Below, in pieces: positions 19,252 to 29,900 of a DNA stretch of 64,000 bases. Under the pieces are notes generated by a model. That model saw only the letters and a list, made by a program, of their open reading frames with translations, was not told the origin of the DNA and did not search any database. A program made the position numbers and the translations under genes. Numbering within the stretch: position 1 is the first letter of the stretch; each line of letters begins with the position of its first letter. Source of the stretch: an uncultured Robinsoniella sp. (GTDB lineage Bacteria; Bacillota; Clostridia; Lachnospirales; Lachnospiraceae); assembly GCA_900539655.1 (NCBI GenBank), contig UQCR01000020.1, positions 1 to 64,000 on the forward strand, written 5' to 3'.

Positions 19252-20565
19252 CTACTCTTTTAACCACTTCATGTGTTCCTGTATTTTTTTCTCATATCCA
19301 TTATCAGAAGGCTCATAAAAGACTTGTCCCATCAGTTCATCCGGCAGATACTGCTGCCTGGAAAAATGTTTCGGAAAATCATGGGCATATTCATAGCCTA
19401 TGCCATGACCCAGTTTAGCAGCCCCTTTATAATGGGCATCCTGGAGATAAGGCGGTATGGTTACCTTTTTATTCTTCACCGCCTCTGTGGCATGGAAGAT
19501 CGCATTGGTCGCCGAATTACTTTTCGGTGCCGTAGCCACGTAGAGTACTGCCTGCGCCAGAATCAGCTGGGATTCCGGCATGCCGATACGCTCCACTGCC
19601 TGGGCGGCCGCTACTGCCACCTGAAGTGCCTGTGGATCTGCATTCCCCACATCTTCCGATGCACAGATCATAATACGTCTTGCAATAAAAGTAACACTTT
19701 CTCCCGCATAGAGCATCCGCGCCAGATAATATACTGCCGCGTCGGGATCCGAACCTCTCATGCTTTTAATAAATGCCGATATGGTATCGTAATGATTATC
19801 TCCTGTTTTATCATATCTCACTACTCTCTTCTGGATGCATTCCGAAGCCACATCCAGCGTAATATGAATCTTACCGTCTTCACTTTTCCGGGTAGTTAAC
19901 ACTCCTAATTCTATTGCATTCAGTGCCGATCTGGCATCTCCCCCGGCTATGTCAGCCAAAAACTCCAGGGCATCCTCTTCTATAACAGCGTTATATGCCC
20001 CCATTCCCCGTTCCTCATCATATACAGCACGTTCCATTAACGTACGGATATCTCCCGTTCCCAGAGGTTTCAGTTCGAAAATAATGGATCTGGAAATCAA
20101 TGCACTGTTGACTTCAAAATAGGGATTTTCCGTGGTAGCTCCAATCAGAATCAGAGTGCCGTCCTCTACAAAGGGAAGGAGATAATCCTGCTGTCCTTTG
20201 TTAAAGCGGTGGATCTCATCCACAAACAGTATGGTCTTTTTTCCGTACATCCCCAGTTTATCCTGGGCGCCTTTTACAACCTCCTCCATGTCTTTCTTTC
20301 CCGCTACCGTTGCATTAATCTGTGTAAACTCCGCACTGGTCGTATTGGCAATCACTTTAGCAAGCGTCGTCTTACCGGTACCCGGCGGTCCATAAAATAT
20401 AATGGAGCTGAGCTTATCTGCCTTTATGGCACGGTACAGCAGCTTGTCTTTTCCAATAATGTGCTGCTGTCCCACTACCTCTTCCAAGGTTTTGGGACGT
20501 ATTCTGGAAGCCAGTGGTGCTTCATTTTCCATGGTATTGCTTCGCATATAATCAAATAAATCCAT
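19252..20565 (-). CDS. rarA: Replication-associated recombination protein A (AAA+ ATPase)
   Basis: 437 residues, the normal length. RarA/MgsA acts at stalled replication forks. Walker A is YGPPGTGKTTLAK near residue 60, Walker B is ILFVDEIHRF, sensor 1 is LIGATTENPYF, followed by the clamp-loader-like C-terminal domain with RGSDPDAAVYYLARML and the family ending. Thirty bases separate it from the upstream deacetylase gene, with which it may share a transcript. Confidence 0.95.
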   Translation of the reverse strand: MDLFDYMRSNTMENEAPLASRIRPKTLEEVVGQQHIIGKDKLLYRAIKADKLSSIIFYGPPGTGKTTLAKVIANTTSAEFTQINATVAGKKDMEEVVKGAQDKLGMYGKKTILFVDEIHRFNKGQQDYLLPFVEDGTLILIGATTENPYFEVNSALISRSIIFELKPLGTGDIRTLMERAVYDEERGMGAYNAVIEEDALEFLADIAGGDARSALNAIELGVLTTRKSEDGKIHITLDVASECIQKRVVRYDKTGDNHYDTISAFIKSMRGSDPDAAVYYLARMLYAGESVTFIARRIMICASEDVGNADPQALQVAVAAAQAVERIGMPESQLILAQAVLYVATAPKSNSATNAIFHATEAVKNKKVTIPPYLQDAHYKGAAKLGHGIGYEYAHDFPKHFSRQQYLPDELMGQVFYEPSDNGYEKKIQEHMKWLKE

Positions 20566-20596
20566 CTTTTCATCTCCTGTATGATTGTCGTATCTG

Positions 20597-21385
20597 TTAA
20601 TCTAACAATATATCCTCAACGGTTACAAACCGGTAGCCTTTCGCCTGCAGCTGGTCTATAATCTCTAAAGCCGCTTCAACGGAAGTCTGATAATAGTCGT
20701 GTAATAAAATAATAGCATTTTCTTTGGCTTTCGTCACTACCCTATTTGTAACGGTGGACGCATTCATGGTCTTCCAGTCCAGAGGATCGATGTTCCACAT
20801 TACCGGCAGCATGGTAATCCGGCAGTCCAGCTGATCATTCCATATGCCAAACGGAGGCCTGACATATTCAGTCCCTTTTCCCGTAAGTTCTCTTACCAGA
20901 TCACTTGTTTTAGCTAATTCCCCACAGGCCTTTTCCGGAGACAGCTGGTTCAGGTTAATATGGGAATATGTATGGTTGCCAATTATATGGCCTTCGTCCG
21001 CCATCCTTTTAATAATATCCTCATGTCCTTTAATATTTTTTCCCATAACAAAGAAACTGGCTTTTACTCCCCGCTCTTTTAACCCGTCCAGAAGCTCTGG
21101 TGTAAAAACAGGATGGGGACCATCATCAAAAGTCAGAGCAATCTTTGGCTTCACATCATCTGCGTCCTCTGTCTCTTTCTCTTTATCTGGTCCCCGTCCT
21201 GTTTCAGTTTCTTTTATTTCTGTTAACGGCGTCTCCCCGGAATCCCCGTAAATCTTTGTATCCACTGTATCCAAGCTCTCTGACATCCCCAGCCGGGACT
21301 GCCAAAGATTTACCATACACAATACAAACACTACAATACCAACCAGGATCAAACCTCTTTCCACATACTGTTTCCACTTCTCCAT
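20597..21385 (-). CDS. Membrane-anchored polysaccharide deacetylase (NodB domain)
   Basis: About 262 residues from ATG 21385; a TTG four codons upstream is possible. One membrane span (about 8-28), an acidic linker, then a NodB domain with TFDDGPHP (catalytic and metal Asp), HTYSH (metal His pair), RPPFG, and LLHDYY. It would remove N-acetyl groups from peptidoglycan or a related glycan outside the membrane, and resembles the PdaA/PdaB type. It sits directly after the corrinoid activation gene, but a functional link is not evident. Confidence 0.88.
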   Translation of the reverse strand: MEKWKQYVERGLILVGIVVFVLCMVNLWQSRLGMSESLDTVDTKIYGDSGETPLTEIKETETGRGPDKEKETEDADDVKPKIALTFDDGPHPVFTPELLDGLKERGVKASFFVMGKNIKGHEDIIKRMADEGHIIGNHTYSHINLNQLSPEKACGELAKTSDLVRELTGKGTEYVRPPFGIWNDQLDCRITMLPVMWNIDPLDWKTMNASTVTNRVVTKAKENAIILLHDYYQTSVEAALEIIDQLQAKGYRFVTVEDILLD

Positions 21386-21427
21386 AAATATCCACAATCC
21401 ATTGAAGTCTTAACAACAATATATGCT

Positions 21428-23635
21428 TTACTCAAAAAACATATGCTCCATATAAAAATCGTTAAAATCTTTGTCACTGGACAGATTGATTTCCGTAGAC
21501 AGACCAACAATGTGTTCCATCTCCCGGTCACCGTCTTCTGCAATCAAATAGCGAATGGCTCCGCCAAGGCTGCTGTTACCTACTGTCTGAATCTTATTTT
21601 TAAATTCCTCCGGCAGCATCCCGATCTGGAATGCCTTTTCCGTATCAATATGGAAACCAAACCCACCAGCCAGATAAACAGTTGTTACCTGGTCGTAAGT
21701 TACCCCATAACGCAGAAGCAGCGTTTCCACACCCCCTCTGACAGCCGCCTTGGCAAGCTGTATCTCCCTCACATCCTTCTGGGTAAATACAATGTCTTTT
21801 CCTTCCGGCGTCTTCGCAATCGGGAATCCGTCATCAAAGTAATCTTCATCCAAAAGTCCGGTCTCATCCACATACTCTTCCCGTACAAGCTCCGCTGCCG
21901 TCTCGATTACTCCTGTTCCGCATAATCCAATGGGCGGTTCATTTCCAATGGTTTCAACCTCTGCACGCTCTTTATTCAGATGAACACCGCAGATAGCACC
22001 TTTTACACTACCCATTCCCCAGGTAATATTGCCCCCCTCGAAAGCGGGTCCCGCTGCTGTGGATGACACCAGTATCTTATCTTTATTGCCAAGAGCCATC
22101 TCTCCGTTTGTCCCAAGGTCAACCAGAAGGCAAATCTCTTCACTTTTAAAGAAATCACAGAAATACATACCGGATACTATATCTCCTCCAACGAAGGTAG
22201 AAATCCCGGGCAATACTACTACTTCACAATCCAGCAGCCCTTCTCCCAGAATATGTTCAAACGGTTCTTTCACCATCTTAATATTAACCGGCGTAAACGG
22301 TACAACTCCCAGCGTTTCACAGGAATAGCCCATGAGCAGATGCCCCATCGTAGTATTGCATCCGATCACTACCTGCTCCACCTGCCCGGAGGTAATGCCT
22401 GTTTCTCTCAAAATCTCACGGATACCGTTTAACAGGTCCTGCCGGATGGAAGCCTGAAGCTCTTTGTTCTTCCCATCGTTGGATGCCTGAATACGGGATA
22501 TGACATCTGCGCCAAAACTCCTCTGTTTATTAATAGTAGAAAAGGAGTGCACTACTTCCCTGCTTTGTTTCCCTATTAGATTCAGGGCAATCGTGGTAGT
22601 TCCGATATCTATTGCAATGCCATATGACGTATCCTTTAATTCTCCCGAATCATATTGTTTTCCCGTATATTCAGAAACAATTTCAAAATCAGACTCATCA
22701 TTTCTGTCTAATGCTATTTTACAGTCCCCATCCGGAAATGCTCTGCAGGACAGCCGGTACCCTTTTTCAAGCTCCTCTTTTGTAAATATTTTCTCATCCG
22801 AAGAAGTGACCAAAAGGCTGCCTTCCAATAGCCGGATTTTACATTTTCCACAGATTCCTTTTCCGCCGCATACAGCGCTGAAATATACATCATGGGCGAT
22901 CAGGGCGTCCAGAATACTCTGTTTCTCTGCACATGGTATCCGGTAGCTCTTTCCATTTTCAATCACTTCAATCATAACAGGTGCCACCTTTCTTAATTTA
23001 CAGTGCAGCGCACTGCATTTTCTGCAGTCGTGTTGCATCCTGAATTCCTTTTCATCATCCGTCAGGACCAGAATCAGACAGGACGTTTTTACCGGATCAA
23101 ACATAAAACCCGAGGTAATGCCGATCCCCAGCAGTTCTTCTGCCCTGATCTGCCGGTGCATCACCTGCTGCATTTCCATAGGGATATCCTGTGGCGCCTC
23201 CAGACGCTTCTTTATACCGGCTTTCCGGCTGGCACACTCTTCCCGCAGAACATCCTGCAGAGCATCTTCCATCTGAAACAGATAGCTGTCAGCCATAGCA
23301 TCGATTAGCATCCCTTTCAGATAATCTCCCTGCTTAAACATCTCCGTACTGTAGTCACTTACTTTCCTTCCAACGGTTGTTAAAACATACGCCGCCTGTT
23401 GCTCCGTAAGATCTGCCTGCTTCGCACTCTCCTCCGGTACGGCATCAAATTTAATTAAAGCATGGGACTCTATTTTTTTGTAAACAATTTCCTCCAGTTC
23501 CTCATACTCTTCTTCTACTTCTTCATAAATGGGGTTATCCTCCTTGCAGTCAAGCAACTGGAGGACTACTTTTTTATCTATCCTGACATCAAAACCATTC
23601 AGACAGATAATCTCACCCTTTTTCGTTATCTGCAT
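21428..23635 (-). CDS. Corrinoid-activating ATPase (RACo-like) with fused N-terminal activation-like domain
   Basis: 735 residues from the ATG seven bases after AGGAGG. Residues about 80-215 resemble the cobalamin-dependent methionine synthase activation domain (TVGRKVSDYSTEMFKQGD, then GIGITSGFMFDPVKTSC) and end with a Cys cluster (C204, C207, C212). A plant-type [2Fe-2S] ferredoxin follows with C256, C262, C265 and C297. From about 337 on is the ASKHA/DUF4445 ATPase (AIDIGTTTIALN). RACo proteins use ATP and an electron to reduce inactive Co(II) corrinoid to Co(I). The gene follows the corrinoid protein gene, its probable client. The N-terminal fusion is unusual. Confidence 0.9.
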   Translation of the reverse strand: MQITKKGEIICLNGFDVRIDKKVVLQLLDCKEDNPIYEEVEEEYEELEEIVYKKIESHALIKFDAVPEESAKQADLTEQQAAYVLTTVGRKVSDYSTEMFKQGDYLKGMLIDAMADSYLFQMEDALQDVLREECASRKAGIKKRLEAPQDIPMEMQQVMHRQIRAEELLGIGITSGFMFDPVKTSCLILVLTDDEKEFRMQHDCRKCSALHCKLRKVAPVMIEVIENGKSYRIPCAEKQSILDALIAHDVYFSAVCGGKGICGKCKIRLLEGSLLVTSSDEKIFTKEELEKGYRLSCRAFPDGDCKIALDRNDESDFEIVSEYTGKQYDSGELKDTSYGIAIDIGTTTIALNLIGKQSREVVHSFSTINKQRSFGADVISRIQASNDGKNKELQASIRQDLLNGIREILRETGITSGQVEQVVIGCNTTMGHLLMGYSCETLGVVPFTPVNIKMVKEPFEHILGEGLLDCEVVVLPGISTFVGGDIVSGMYFCDFFKSEEICLLVDLGTNGEMALGNKDKILVSSTAAGPAFEGGNITWGMGSVKGAICGVHLNKERAEVETIGNEPPIGLCGTGVIETAAELVREEYVDETGLLDEDYFDDGFPIAKTPEGKDIVFTQKDVREIQLAKAAVRGGVETLLLRYGVTYDQVTTVYLAGGFGFHIDTEKAFQIGMLPEEFKNKIQTVGNSSLGGAIRYLIAEDGDREMEHIVGLSTEINLSSDKDFNDFYMEHMFFE

Positions 23636-23750
23636 ATTTATACCTCCTGCATACCGCATACCTGTCTGCGCCGTTAAAATGTAAGCAAGGCTGTTACACA
23701 ACCCTACCGGTATGCAACAGCCTATGTAAATTTTTTCGTTTTTTATGACT

Positions 23751-24389
23751 TTAATTGGCTAATACAGCTTTTTTAGCAACTTCGGCGCAGGTAGCTGCAT
23801 CCGGTGTATAATAATCTGCTCCAATTTGTTCTGCAAAGCTTTCATTTACTGGCGCTCCACCAACCATTACGATATATTTATCACGGAGACCTTTTTCTTT
23901 TAACTCATCAACAACAGTCTGCATATTCGGCATTGTTGTAGTCAGAAGTGCTGACATACAGATTAAATCTGCTCCAACTTCTTCTGCCTTATCAATAAAT
24001 GCTGCCGGCTCTGCATCTACGCCGATATCATGAATTTCAAGACCTGCTCCTTTTAACATCATTACTACAAGGTTTTTACCAATATCATGTAAATCGCCTT
24101 TAACGGTACCTACAACTGCTTTACCAACCGGTTCATTTCCAACTTCAACCAGCTTTGGCTCCAGAATTGCCAGACCTGCATTCATTGCTCTTGCTGCTAC
24201 CAGTACTTCCGGAACGAAAACTTCATTATTTTTGAATTTTTCACCGATGATCATCATTCCTGATAACAGGCCTTCATTTAAGACTGCCTTAGGATCCAGG
24301 TTTTCATCAATTGCCTGCTGTACCAATGCCTTTACGTTTTTTGCTCTTCCTTTTTGTAAAAATGCTGAAATCTCTTCAATAATTGCCAT
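23751..24389 (-). CDS. Corrinoid protein of a methyltransferase system (MtaC/MtbC/MttC-like)
   Basis: 212 residues from the ATG nine bases after AAGGAGG. The N-terminal four-helix cap (about 1-85) is followed by the B12-binding Rossmann domain with the DxHxxG motif (Asp99, His101, Gly104; His101 would coordinate cobalt), SALLTTT and GGAPV. Such proteins carry a methyl group between a substrate-specific methyltransferase and an acceptor methyltransferase. Here no methyltransferase gene is adjacent, only the reactivating ATPase downstream and a divergent PocR-AraC regulator. UroD-family candidates lie more than 20 kb away. Confidence 0.93.
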   Translation of the reverse strand: MAIIEEISAFLQKGRAKNVKALVQQAIDENLDPKAVLNEGLLSGMMIIGEKFKNNEVFVPEVLVAARAMNAGLAILEPKLVEVGNEPVGKAVVGTVKGDLHDIGKNLVVMMLKGAGLEIHDIGVDAEPAAFIDKAEEVGADLICMSALLTTTMPNMQTVVDELKEKGLRDKYIVMVGGAPVNESFAEQIGADYYTPDAATCAEVAKKAVLAN

Positions 24390-24541
24390 GACTAATATCC
24401 TCCTTTTATTTGCCATTACATTTTATAATTACAACTGCTCTCCGCAAAGCATCTGTAATTTGTATGTCCACAGTATAATTCATTTTCAAATTCTTTTTTT
24501 GTAATTATTTTAGATTCAATGTATTTTTTTTGCATTATGTA

Positions 24542-24550
24542 TGCTATAAT
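24542..24550 (+). promoter_or_regulatory. Extended -10 promoter of the PocR-AraC regulator
   Basis: TGCTATAAT is a perfect extended -10 element (TGnTATAAT). It lies in the 290-base divergent region between the corrinoid protein and regulator genes. No cobalamin riboswitch consensus was found in that region. Confidence 0.5.
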
Positions 24551-24681
24551 GAAGAAAAATAAAGGTTTTATTTGCGATTTGTCTAAAATACACAAATTGG
24601 TCCTTTGAGTTTTGTATATTTTTTACTTTAGATAGCACTCTCACAAAATTTTTACCATTTATTGGTCCGGGAGGTAAGAAC

Positions 24682-25932
24682 ATGACGCCATATCTCTATA
24701 CTGTGGTTGAAAAAGAACATTTAACAGAAATGCTGGGCGCATTCCAGTCCTGCGTAAATCTGCCGATTCAGGTAATTGATGAAAACGGTAAGATTCTGGA
24801 GTCCTGCGGTGCAGAAACCTGCTTTTGCAACACTTTTAAAAAGCATCTGCCTAAGGATGATTCCTGCGAACTGCTGCATATTAATGCCAGTAAGCGTGCA
24901 ATCACCCTTGGTGAAACTTATATCTTTTCCTGCCATGCGAATCTGAACCATATTGTGTTTCCTCTGCTGAACAAAAATGCTTTCTTTGGTTCTATTCTTG
25001 TAGGGCCTTTTTTAATGGACTCACCGGATTCCCTCTTGATTCTGGATATTGCAAAGCGCTATGAGATTCCTACTGAATCTCTTCTAGAGCTGTATGAAGA
25101 ATCAAACTCCATTAAGGTCATTACACCGGCACACGTGACTCAGATCAGTAAACTGCTCTATTATCTGTTTTCAAACCTGATTTCAGACAGCCGGCAGCAA
25201 TTAATTATTAACCAGGGTAAACTGCATCAGCAGTCCAAAATAAATGAATCCATTCAGATGTATAAATCCTTTGGAGATGAGGAAAAAGTCAGTTATCCTT
25301 ACGAAAAGGAAAAGGAACTGATAACGAAAGTTAAAACAAAAAATGTACCGGAAGCAAAAGGCATCCTGAACGATCTCCTGGGCTATGTATTATTCTCCGG
25401 GGGAAACAGTATGGATATCCTGAAATCCAGGGCGATAGAACTATGTTCCCTGCTCTCCCGGGCTGCGATTGAAGGCGGGGCCGCAACGGACAGCATTCTA
25501 AAAATAAATAACCACTTTTTGCAGAATCTTCAGAACATTAACAATTTAGATGAACTGTGCTATAAGCTCCAGGAAAGTGTGGAGGTATTCACCGAATCCA
25601 TGTTTAACTATATTCCTTCTAAGAACAATGAGCTAATGAAGAAGGCAATTGCATATATCTCCAAAAATTATTCCAAAAATCTGACCTTGGAGGAAGTCGC
25701 AAACGATGTACATTTAAATCCGGCATACTTCTCCACGGTCTTCAAGCAGTCCTGCGGCTCTTCGTTTAAAGAATATCTGAATATGGTAAGGATAGAAGAA
25801 AGCAAACGGCTACTGGCAAATACAGATTATTCTGTAATTGACATCGCCATTGCTGTAGGATTCGAAGATCAGAGTTATTTCTCAAAGGTATTTAAAAAAT
25901 ATACGGGTCTGACGCCGAAGCAGTACCGGTAA
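24682..25932 (+). CDS. AraC-family regulator with PocR sensory domain
   Basis: 416 residues. Residues about 8-165 form a PocR ligand-binding domain (a PAS-like fold with Cys-rich CGAETCFCNTF and FSCHANLNHI segments), the middle is helical, and 315-416 is a two-helix-turn-helix AraC domain (LTLEEVANDVHLNPAYFS, then SVIDIAIAVGFEDQSYFSK). PocR domains are known in regulators of corrinoid-dependent methyl and diol metabolism. Divergent placement from the corrinoid protein gene suggests it activates that operon when substrate is present. Confidence 0.9.
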   Translation: MTPYLYTVVEKEHLTEMLGAFQSCVNLPIQVIDENGKILESCGAETCFCNTFKKHLPKDDSCELLHINASKRAITLGETYIFSCHANLNHIVFPLLNKNAFFGSILVGPFLMDSPDSLLILDIAKRYEIPTESLLELYEESNSIKVITPAHVTQISKLLYYLFSNLISDSRQQLIINQGKLHQQSKINESIQMYKSFGDEEKVSYPYEKEKELITKVKTKNVPEAKGILNDLLGYVLFSGGNSMDILKSRAIELCSLLSRAAIEGGAATDSILKINNHFLQNLQNINNLDELCYKLQESVEVFTESMFNYIPSKNNELMKKAIAYISKNYSKNLTLEEVANDVHLNPAYFSTVFKQSCGSSFKEYLNMVRIEESKRLLANTDYSVIDIAIAVGFEDQSYFSKVFKKYTGLTPKQYR

Positions 25933-25938
25933 ATTGAA

Positions 25939-25988
25939 GGGTTCGCTGATAGAGGACGTTAGAATCAACGATCCCTATTGGCGAACCC
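25939..25988. terminator. Long inverted repeat between convergent genes
   Basis: A 20-base arm starting GGGTTCGC pairs with a 20-base arm ending GCGAACCC, with G-U pairs and two mismatches, around ten bases. It lies between the regulator and the leftward gene at 25997. No T run follows on either strand, so termination is uncertain. Confidence 0.45.
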
Positions 25989-25996
25989 CAGCATAA

Positions 25997-26707
25997 CTAT
26001 TTAACCGGAAACTTATCAAATTTCTCTTTCTGAACTTCCACACCCCGTTTTTCAATGCAGAAATCTACGTATTGGACTAACAAATCATTTTTGAAAACTA
26101 CTCCGTATTTATCCCGTATCTCTCCACTGCTTAGTCCACTGACTTCCTTCCCATTTTCTTCGCAGTATGAAAGGATCTCTTCATCCGTGTATTTTAATTC
26201 GTCATCTTCCATAAGTTTAATCAATTCTCTGGATAAATTACTGATGCAATAATTCATATATGTCAACATACTGTAATTTTTATTACCGTATACGATTTTT
26301 CCGTCTTTCACCGAGGTTTCCCTGTCTGTATTTTCCTTTTCCATCTCTTCTTTTATTTCATCAAAGGTATCTGTTTTCCGAAGTCCTTTTTCCTTTGCCA
26401 GAATAAAAATCATCTGTTCCCTCAGGCATTCCTGTTTCGCCTGCGTTTTTAACAGCGTGGCTATAGACATACCGTCTTTGGCCTGCCTGTTCCAAAATTC
26501 ACCATCCACCGTTTCCCCTGGTTTCTGATAGGTGCTGATCATATTGGTTCTGTTTTTGTCTATGTAATACTGGAACTGCCCTTCTGTTATTTCCATCGTG
26601 CCTAATTTTATTATATAAGTGTTGTTACCTTTTATCGATATATAAAAAATACCGGCTGCCAGTCCCAGTAACAGGATACAGGCTGCGATCCATCGTATAT
26701 GCTTCAT
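25997..26707 (-). CDS. Membrane-anchored protein with SurA/PrsA-like N-terminal region
   Basis: 236 residues. One N-terminal membrane span (about 6-26) and an outside part that begins IIKLGTMEITEGQFQYYID, which resembles the start of SurA/PrsA-type foldase N-terminal domains; the rest is highly charged and helical. No rotamase domain is seen, so catalytic activity is not expected. It is last in the leftward carbohydrate locus and could help fold or anchor the large secreted proteins encoded upstream. That role is inference. A clean GGAGG site precedes the ATG. Confidence 0.6.
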   Translation of the reverse strand: MKHIRWIAACILLLGLAAGIFYISIKGNNTYIIKLGTMEITEGQFQYYIDKNRTNMISTYQKPGETVDGEFWNRQAKDGMSIATLLKTQAKQECLREQMIFILAKEKGLRKTDTFDEIKEEMEKENTDRETSVKDGKIVYGNKNYSMLTYMNYCISNLSRELIKLMEDDELKYTDEEILSYCEENGKEVSGLSSGEIRDKYGVVFKNDLLVQYVDFCIEKRGVEVQKEKFDKFPVK

Positions 26708-26743
26708 CTTTCCTCCCTGTTGGTATAATTATGTATCCGTCTG

Positions 26744-26815
26744 GCTGCCCCTCATTGCAGGCAGCTGGCATGCAATTTCTTAACGCGGTTCCACTACGTC
26801 TTGAAATTGGATGCC
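26744..26815 (-). repeat. Two consecutive hairpins after the PIG-L protein gene
   Basis: GGCATGCAATTTC (26767-26779) pairs with GAAATTGGATGCC (26803-26815) with one mismatch; next to it GCTGCC (26744-26749) pairs with GGCAGC (26760-26765). No T run follows. They may stabilise or end the transcript of the large gene to the right. Confidence 0.4.
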
Positions 26816-26854
26816 GGCACACGCAACTCAAATCAGCCGGACAGATACAGTTCA

Positions 26855-26905
26855 TTTAGATACAATCATTCAAGATACAACCATCCTTATATACAATCAT
26901 TTTAG
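26855..26905. repeat. Three short direct repeats of ATACAATCATT type
   Basis: ATACAATCATT, ATACAACCATC and ATACAATCATT occur at about 16-18 base spacing in the 236-base gap downstream of the large secreted protein gene. Function is unknown; it could be a binding-site array or a slippage product. Confidence 0.4.
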
Positions 26906-26943
26906 ACATATCTTAATCCTGCATCTTTCCTGCTGCCTAACAC

Positions 26944-29900
26944 CTATTCAACTTCTATTTCAGCCAGACCGGTACTGGTTGTACTGCCCGATACAGAGGT
27001 TATTACAAATTTAACACTGCTGGAATTTTTATTTACCGGAATTTCCAGTGGCCTTCCGTTATTGGGTAGTTCTCCCACCTCAATCTCGGAACCGTCATCG
27101 AATATCAGTTTACCGCCTGTGATCTGGTTATCCATATCCGGTCTGTCATATAATTTTATCAGTCTCATATTTACTTTATTTTGGAAATCCAGGTTGATCC
27201 ATGCCCCTGCTGTTTCCTGGTTTGTTACCCATTCTGCATGTGCAAATCTCATGTGGCCATAGGGCAGTCCTCCTGCTTCTCCATCCAGGACTCCATCTAC
27301 TGCTTTAACGGCACTCTGGTCCAGCTTTCTGTCTGTATTGCTCATTTCTGATGAAGCCGTTACTACAGCATTCATTGCGAAACTGGTAAAATCCCTGGTC
27401 CAGAATATCTCATTCACCTTAGCAAAGGATCCAATGTAGCCATAATACTGCGAGGTATATAGACGAAGCGCCTGGTCTTTTAAGTTAAAAGAAAATGGTG
27501 TCTGCCTCATGGAATAAGGCACGTTGACATTTTCTCTCTCTGACCACTGAAACATCGTCAGATCCTCAAGCCCCTGAGGCATATTAAATGCCTGGATGCC
27601 TGCTTCATCACTGTTTAACACCGGCCAGTTGCCGTCTCCTGCACAGGAGTGAATAATACTTTCATGCAGGGTCGGATTATAGGACGGATTATCTCTCTTT
27701 ATACTCTGGATTGCTTCTATTGCAAACAAGTCCAGATAGGCGTGGTCAAAGTGCATATCATATCTGGATGGAACATAGATGTCCGTGGCATTGCTGTTAA
27801 TAATAGCATCCTTTAAATCATTTACGAAATTTGCTCTTGTATATAAGGAGTGCTCTCCTGTTAATTCAAAGCGGTAGTCCTGCTTGATGTTCGGATTGCC
27901 ATAACTGTATTGATTGCCGAATCTGCTGGTAAAAACAGTATCATCTTTTGCCGTATATAATTTATACAGAAAGCTGTCCCAGTAAGTCTGTGTGCCGCCA
28001 AGACCGCCCGTATCTGCATAGCCCAGGAACATGATATTATCTTTGGTAAGCCCCAGTGCATTCAGCGCATTGATCGATTCCACGATTCTGCCCTGTCCGC
28101 TTCCCTGTCCGTTGTAGTCGCCATTGGTAGCAAGGAGTACCTTTACATTGTCGCCTGCGTCTACCGCCCGTTTGATGATTCCGCCTGCCATCAGCATCTC
28201 ATCGTCCTGATGTGGTGCCAGTATTAAGATATTTTTCCCGCTGGGTATGCCTGCATCCAGTCCATCAAAATGAATGCCCGTAACTTCCAGGTCGGCTGAA
28301 GGATTTGTGAATAAAAATCTTACATATTTAGCCGATGTTTCCGGTATTTTAATTTTCTCTTCCGCTGTCTGGCCCGATACCTCAGAGAGGATAGTCCAGT
28401 TCTCATTATCAGAAGATACCAGGAACTGATAATCATTTTTCGATGTATTTCCTGCAAATTCCACCTTATGGTTTCTGATATTGAATTCTCTGCCCAGATC
28501 AATCTGCAGGTATGCCGGTTCTTCTGAAGCCGCCGGTTTCCAGGATGTTGCCGGATCATTGTCTGTTACCGCTTCTCCCTTGTAATTTTCTGCGGTACTT
28601 GATGCCTCCACCGGCTGTCCAAAAGCAAGATCCAGATTCAAGTCCTGTCCCGCCTCTGTCGGCACATTTGTATCCACTGCAAAAGCCCTGAACTCCGGAA
28701 TGATTGCCCACGCAAGCGGACGCTGGGAAGGCTTGCCTGTGATTGTGACCCTGATTTTACTGCATTCAATATCCACGTCCGCCGTCTGTACCAATGAGGA
28801 TGCCGGATCTGTATAGGGTGTTTCCTGTGAATAATCCACCGCGGTAACCCAGTTTTCTCCGCCGTCACCGGAATACTCAATTGTGTACTTCCAGTCTTCC
28901 GCCAGGTCAATATCCTTGTCCTTTAAATCTTCCCATTCGATCTCCAGTTTTTTTACGTTGTAAACGCTCCCTAAATCCACTGTCCACCAATAGGGGAAGG
29001 AACCGGTATTTCCACTGAAGGTCTTTGTATCTCCATCCACTGCCAGTCCCGGCGCATTACTTCCTCCAGACTGTTCCGCATTCTTGTGCAAAGCTACATT
29101 GCTTAATTGATTGTCGGTGAACACCTTAAATTCTGCAAATCCACACCAATAGGTTTCAGCCGGAAGTCCGGTAATGGTCACTCTCACATACTGGAATTTG
29201 GTATTCTCCGGGAATACTCCGGTCTGGGTCTTATTCCCATCGGTATTTTCCGTCCGGTCAGTGAGCATGGTGAAATTCACTCCATCTGAAGAACCTTCAA
29301 TTTTGTATTTCCACGGATTGCTCTCATCTTTTTCAAATGTTAATTCGAAATCCAGAAGATCATAATCCTGACCCAGGTCAACCTGCCACCATTTATCCGC
29401 ACCAGGCCCGTTATTGATCCACATAGAGTCATAATTCCCATCATTTCCATTGGATGCCGGACGTTGATTATTTCCGGATGTAGTTACCGGTTTGTTCTGT
29501 GATACGTTTAACTTCGTAATATCCACATCTTCTAAGATCAGGTTGTCCAGCTTTATTTCACTTGAGCCCCCCTGGCTTTCCATCACGAGATAAACCGCCA
29601 TTTCATCGTTGCTAAAATTGGTTATAAAATCCTGTTCCTCAGTCCCCACAGAAAAGGTATTGCTCTCGGATCCCGAAACGACTTTCACTGTTGCCCCACT
29701 GCTTGAAAAAGCTGAAAATCCACGGAATATTTTTCCATAGGGAATGGCAATTTTACTTACCTGGGCATCTTTTGTCAAAGTCTCCGACCATAGTTTTACA
29801 TTTCCGCCGGCAGCTCCTGTAAAAAAACCACCGGTTCCAAAATCACATCCTCCATAGATTCCGGTAAGCTCCTGTTCTTCACCACCCCTGTCTTCAAAAT

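Noticed and set aside
24390..24681. Possible cobalamin riboswitch before the corrinoid protein gene
   Set aside because: The B12-box consensus (GCCACTG type) is not present, and the divergent PocR-AraC gene already explains regulation.
25939..25988. Long inverted repeat as a standard intrinsic terminator
   Set aside because: No T run follows on either strand; kept only as a low-confidence structure.
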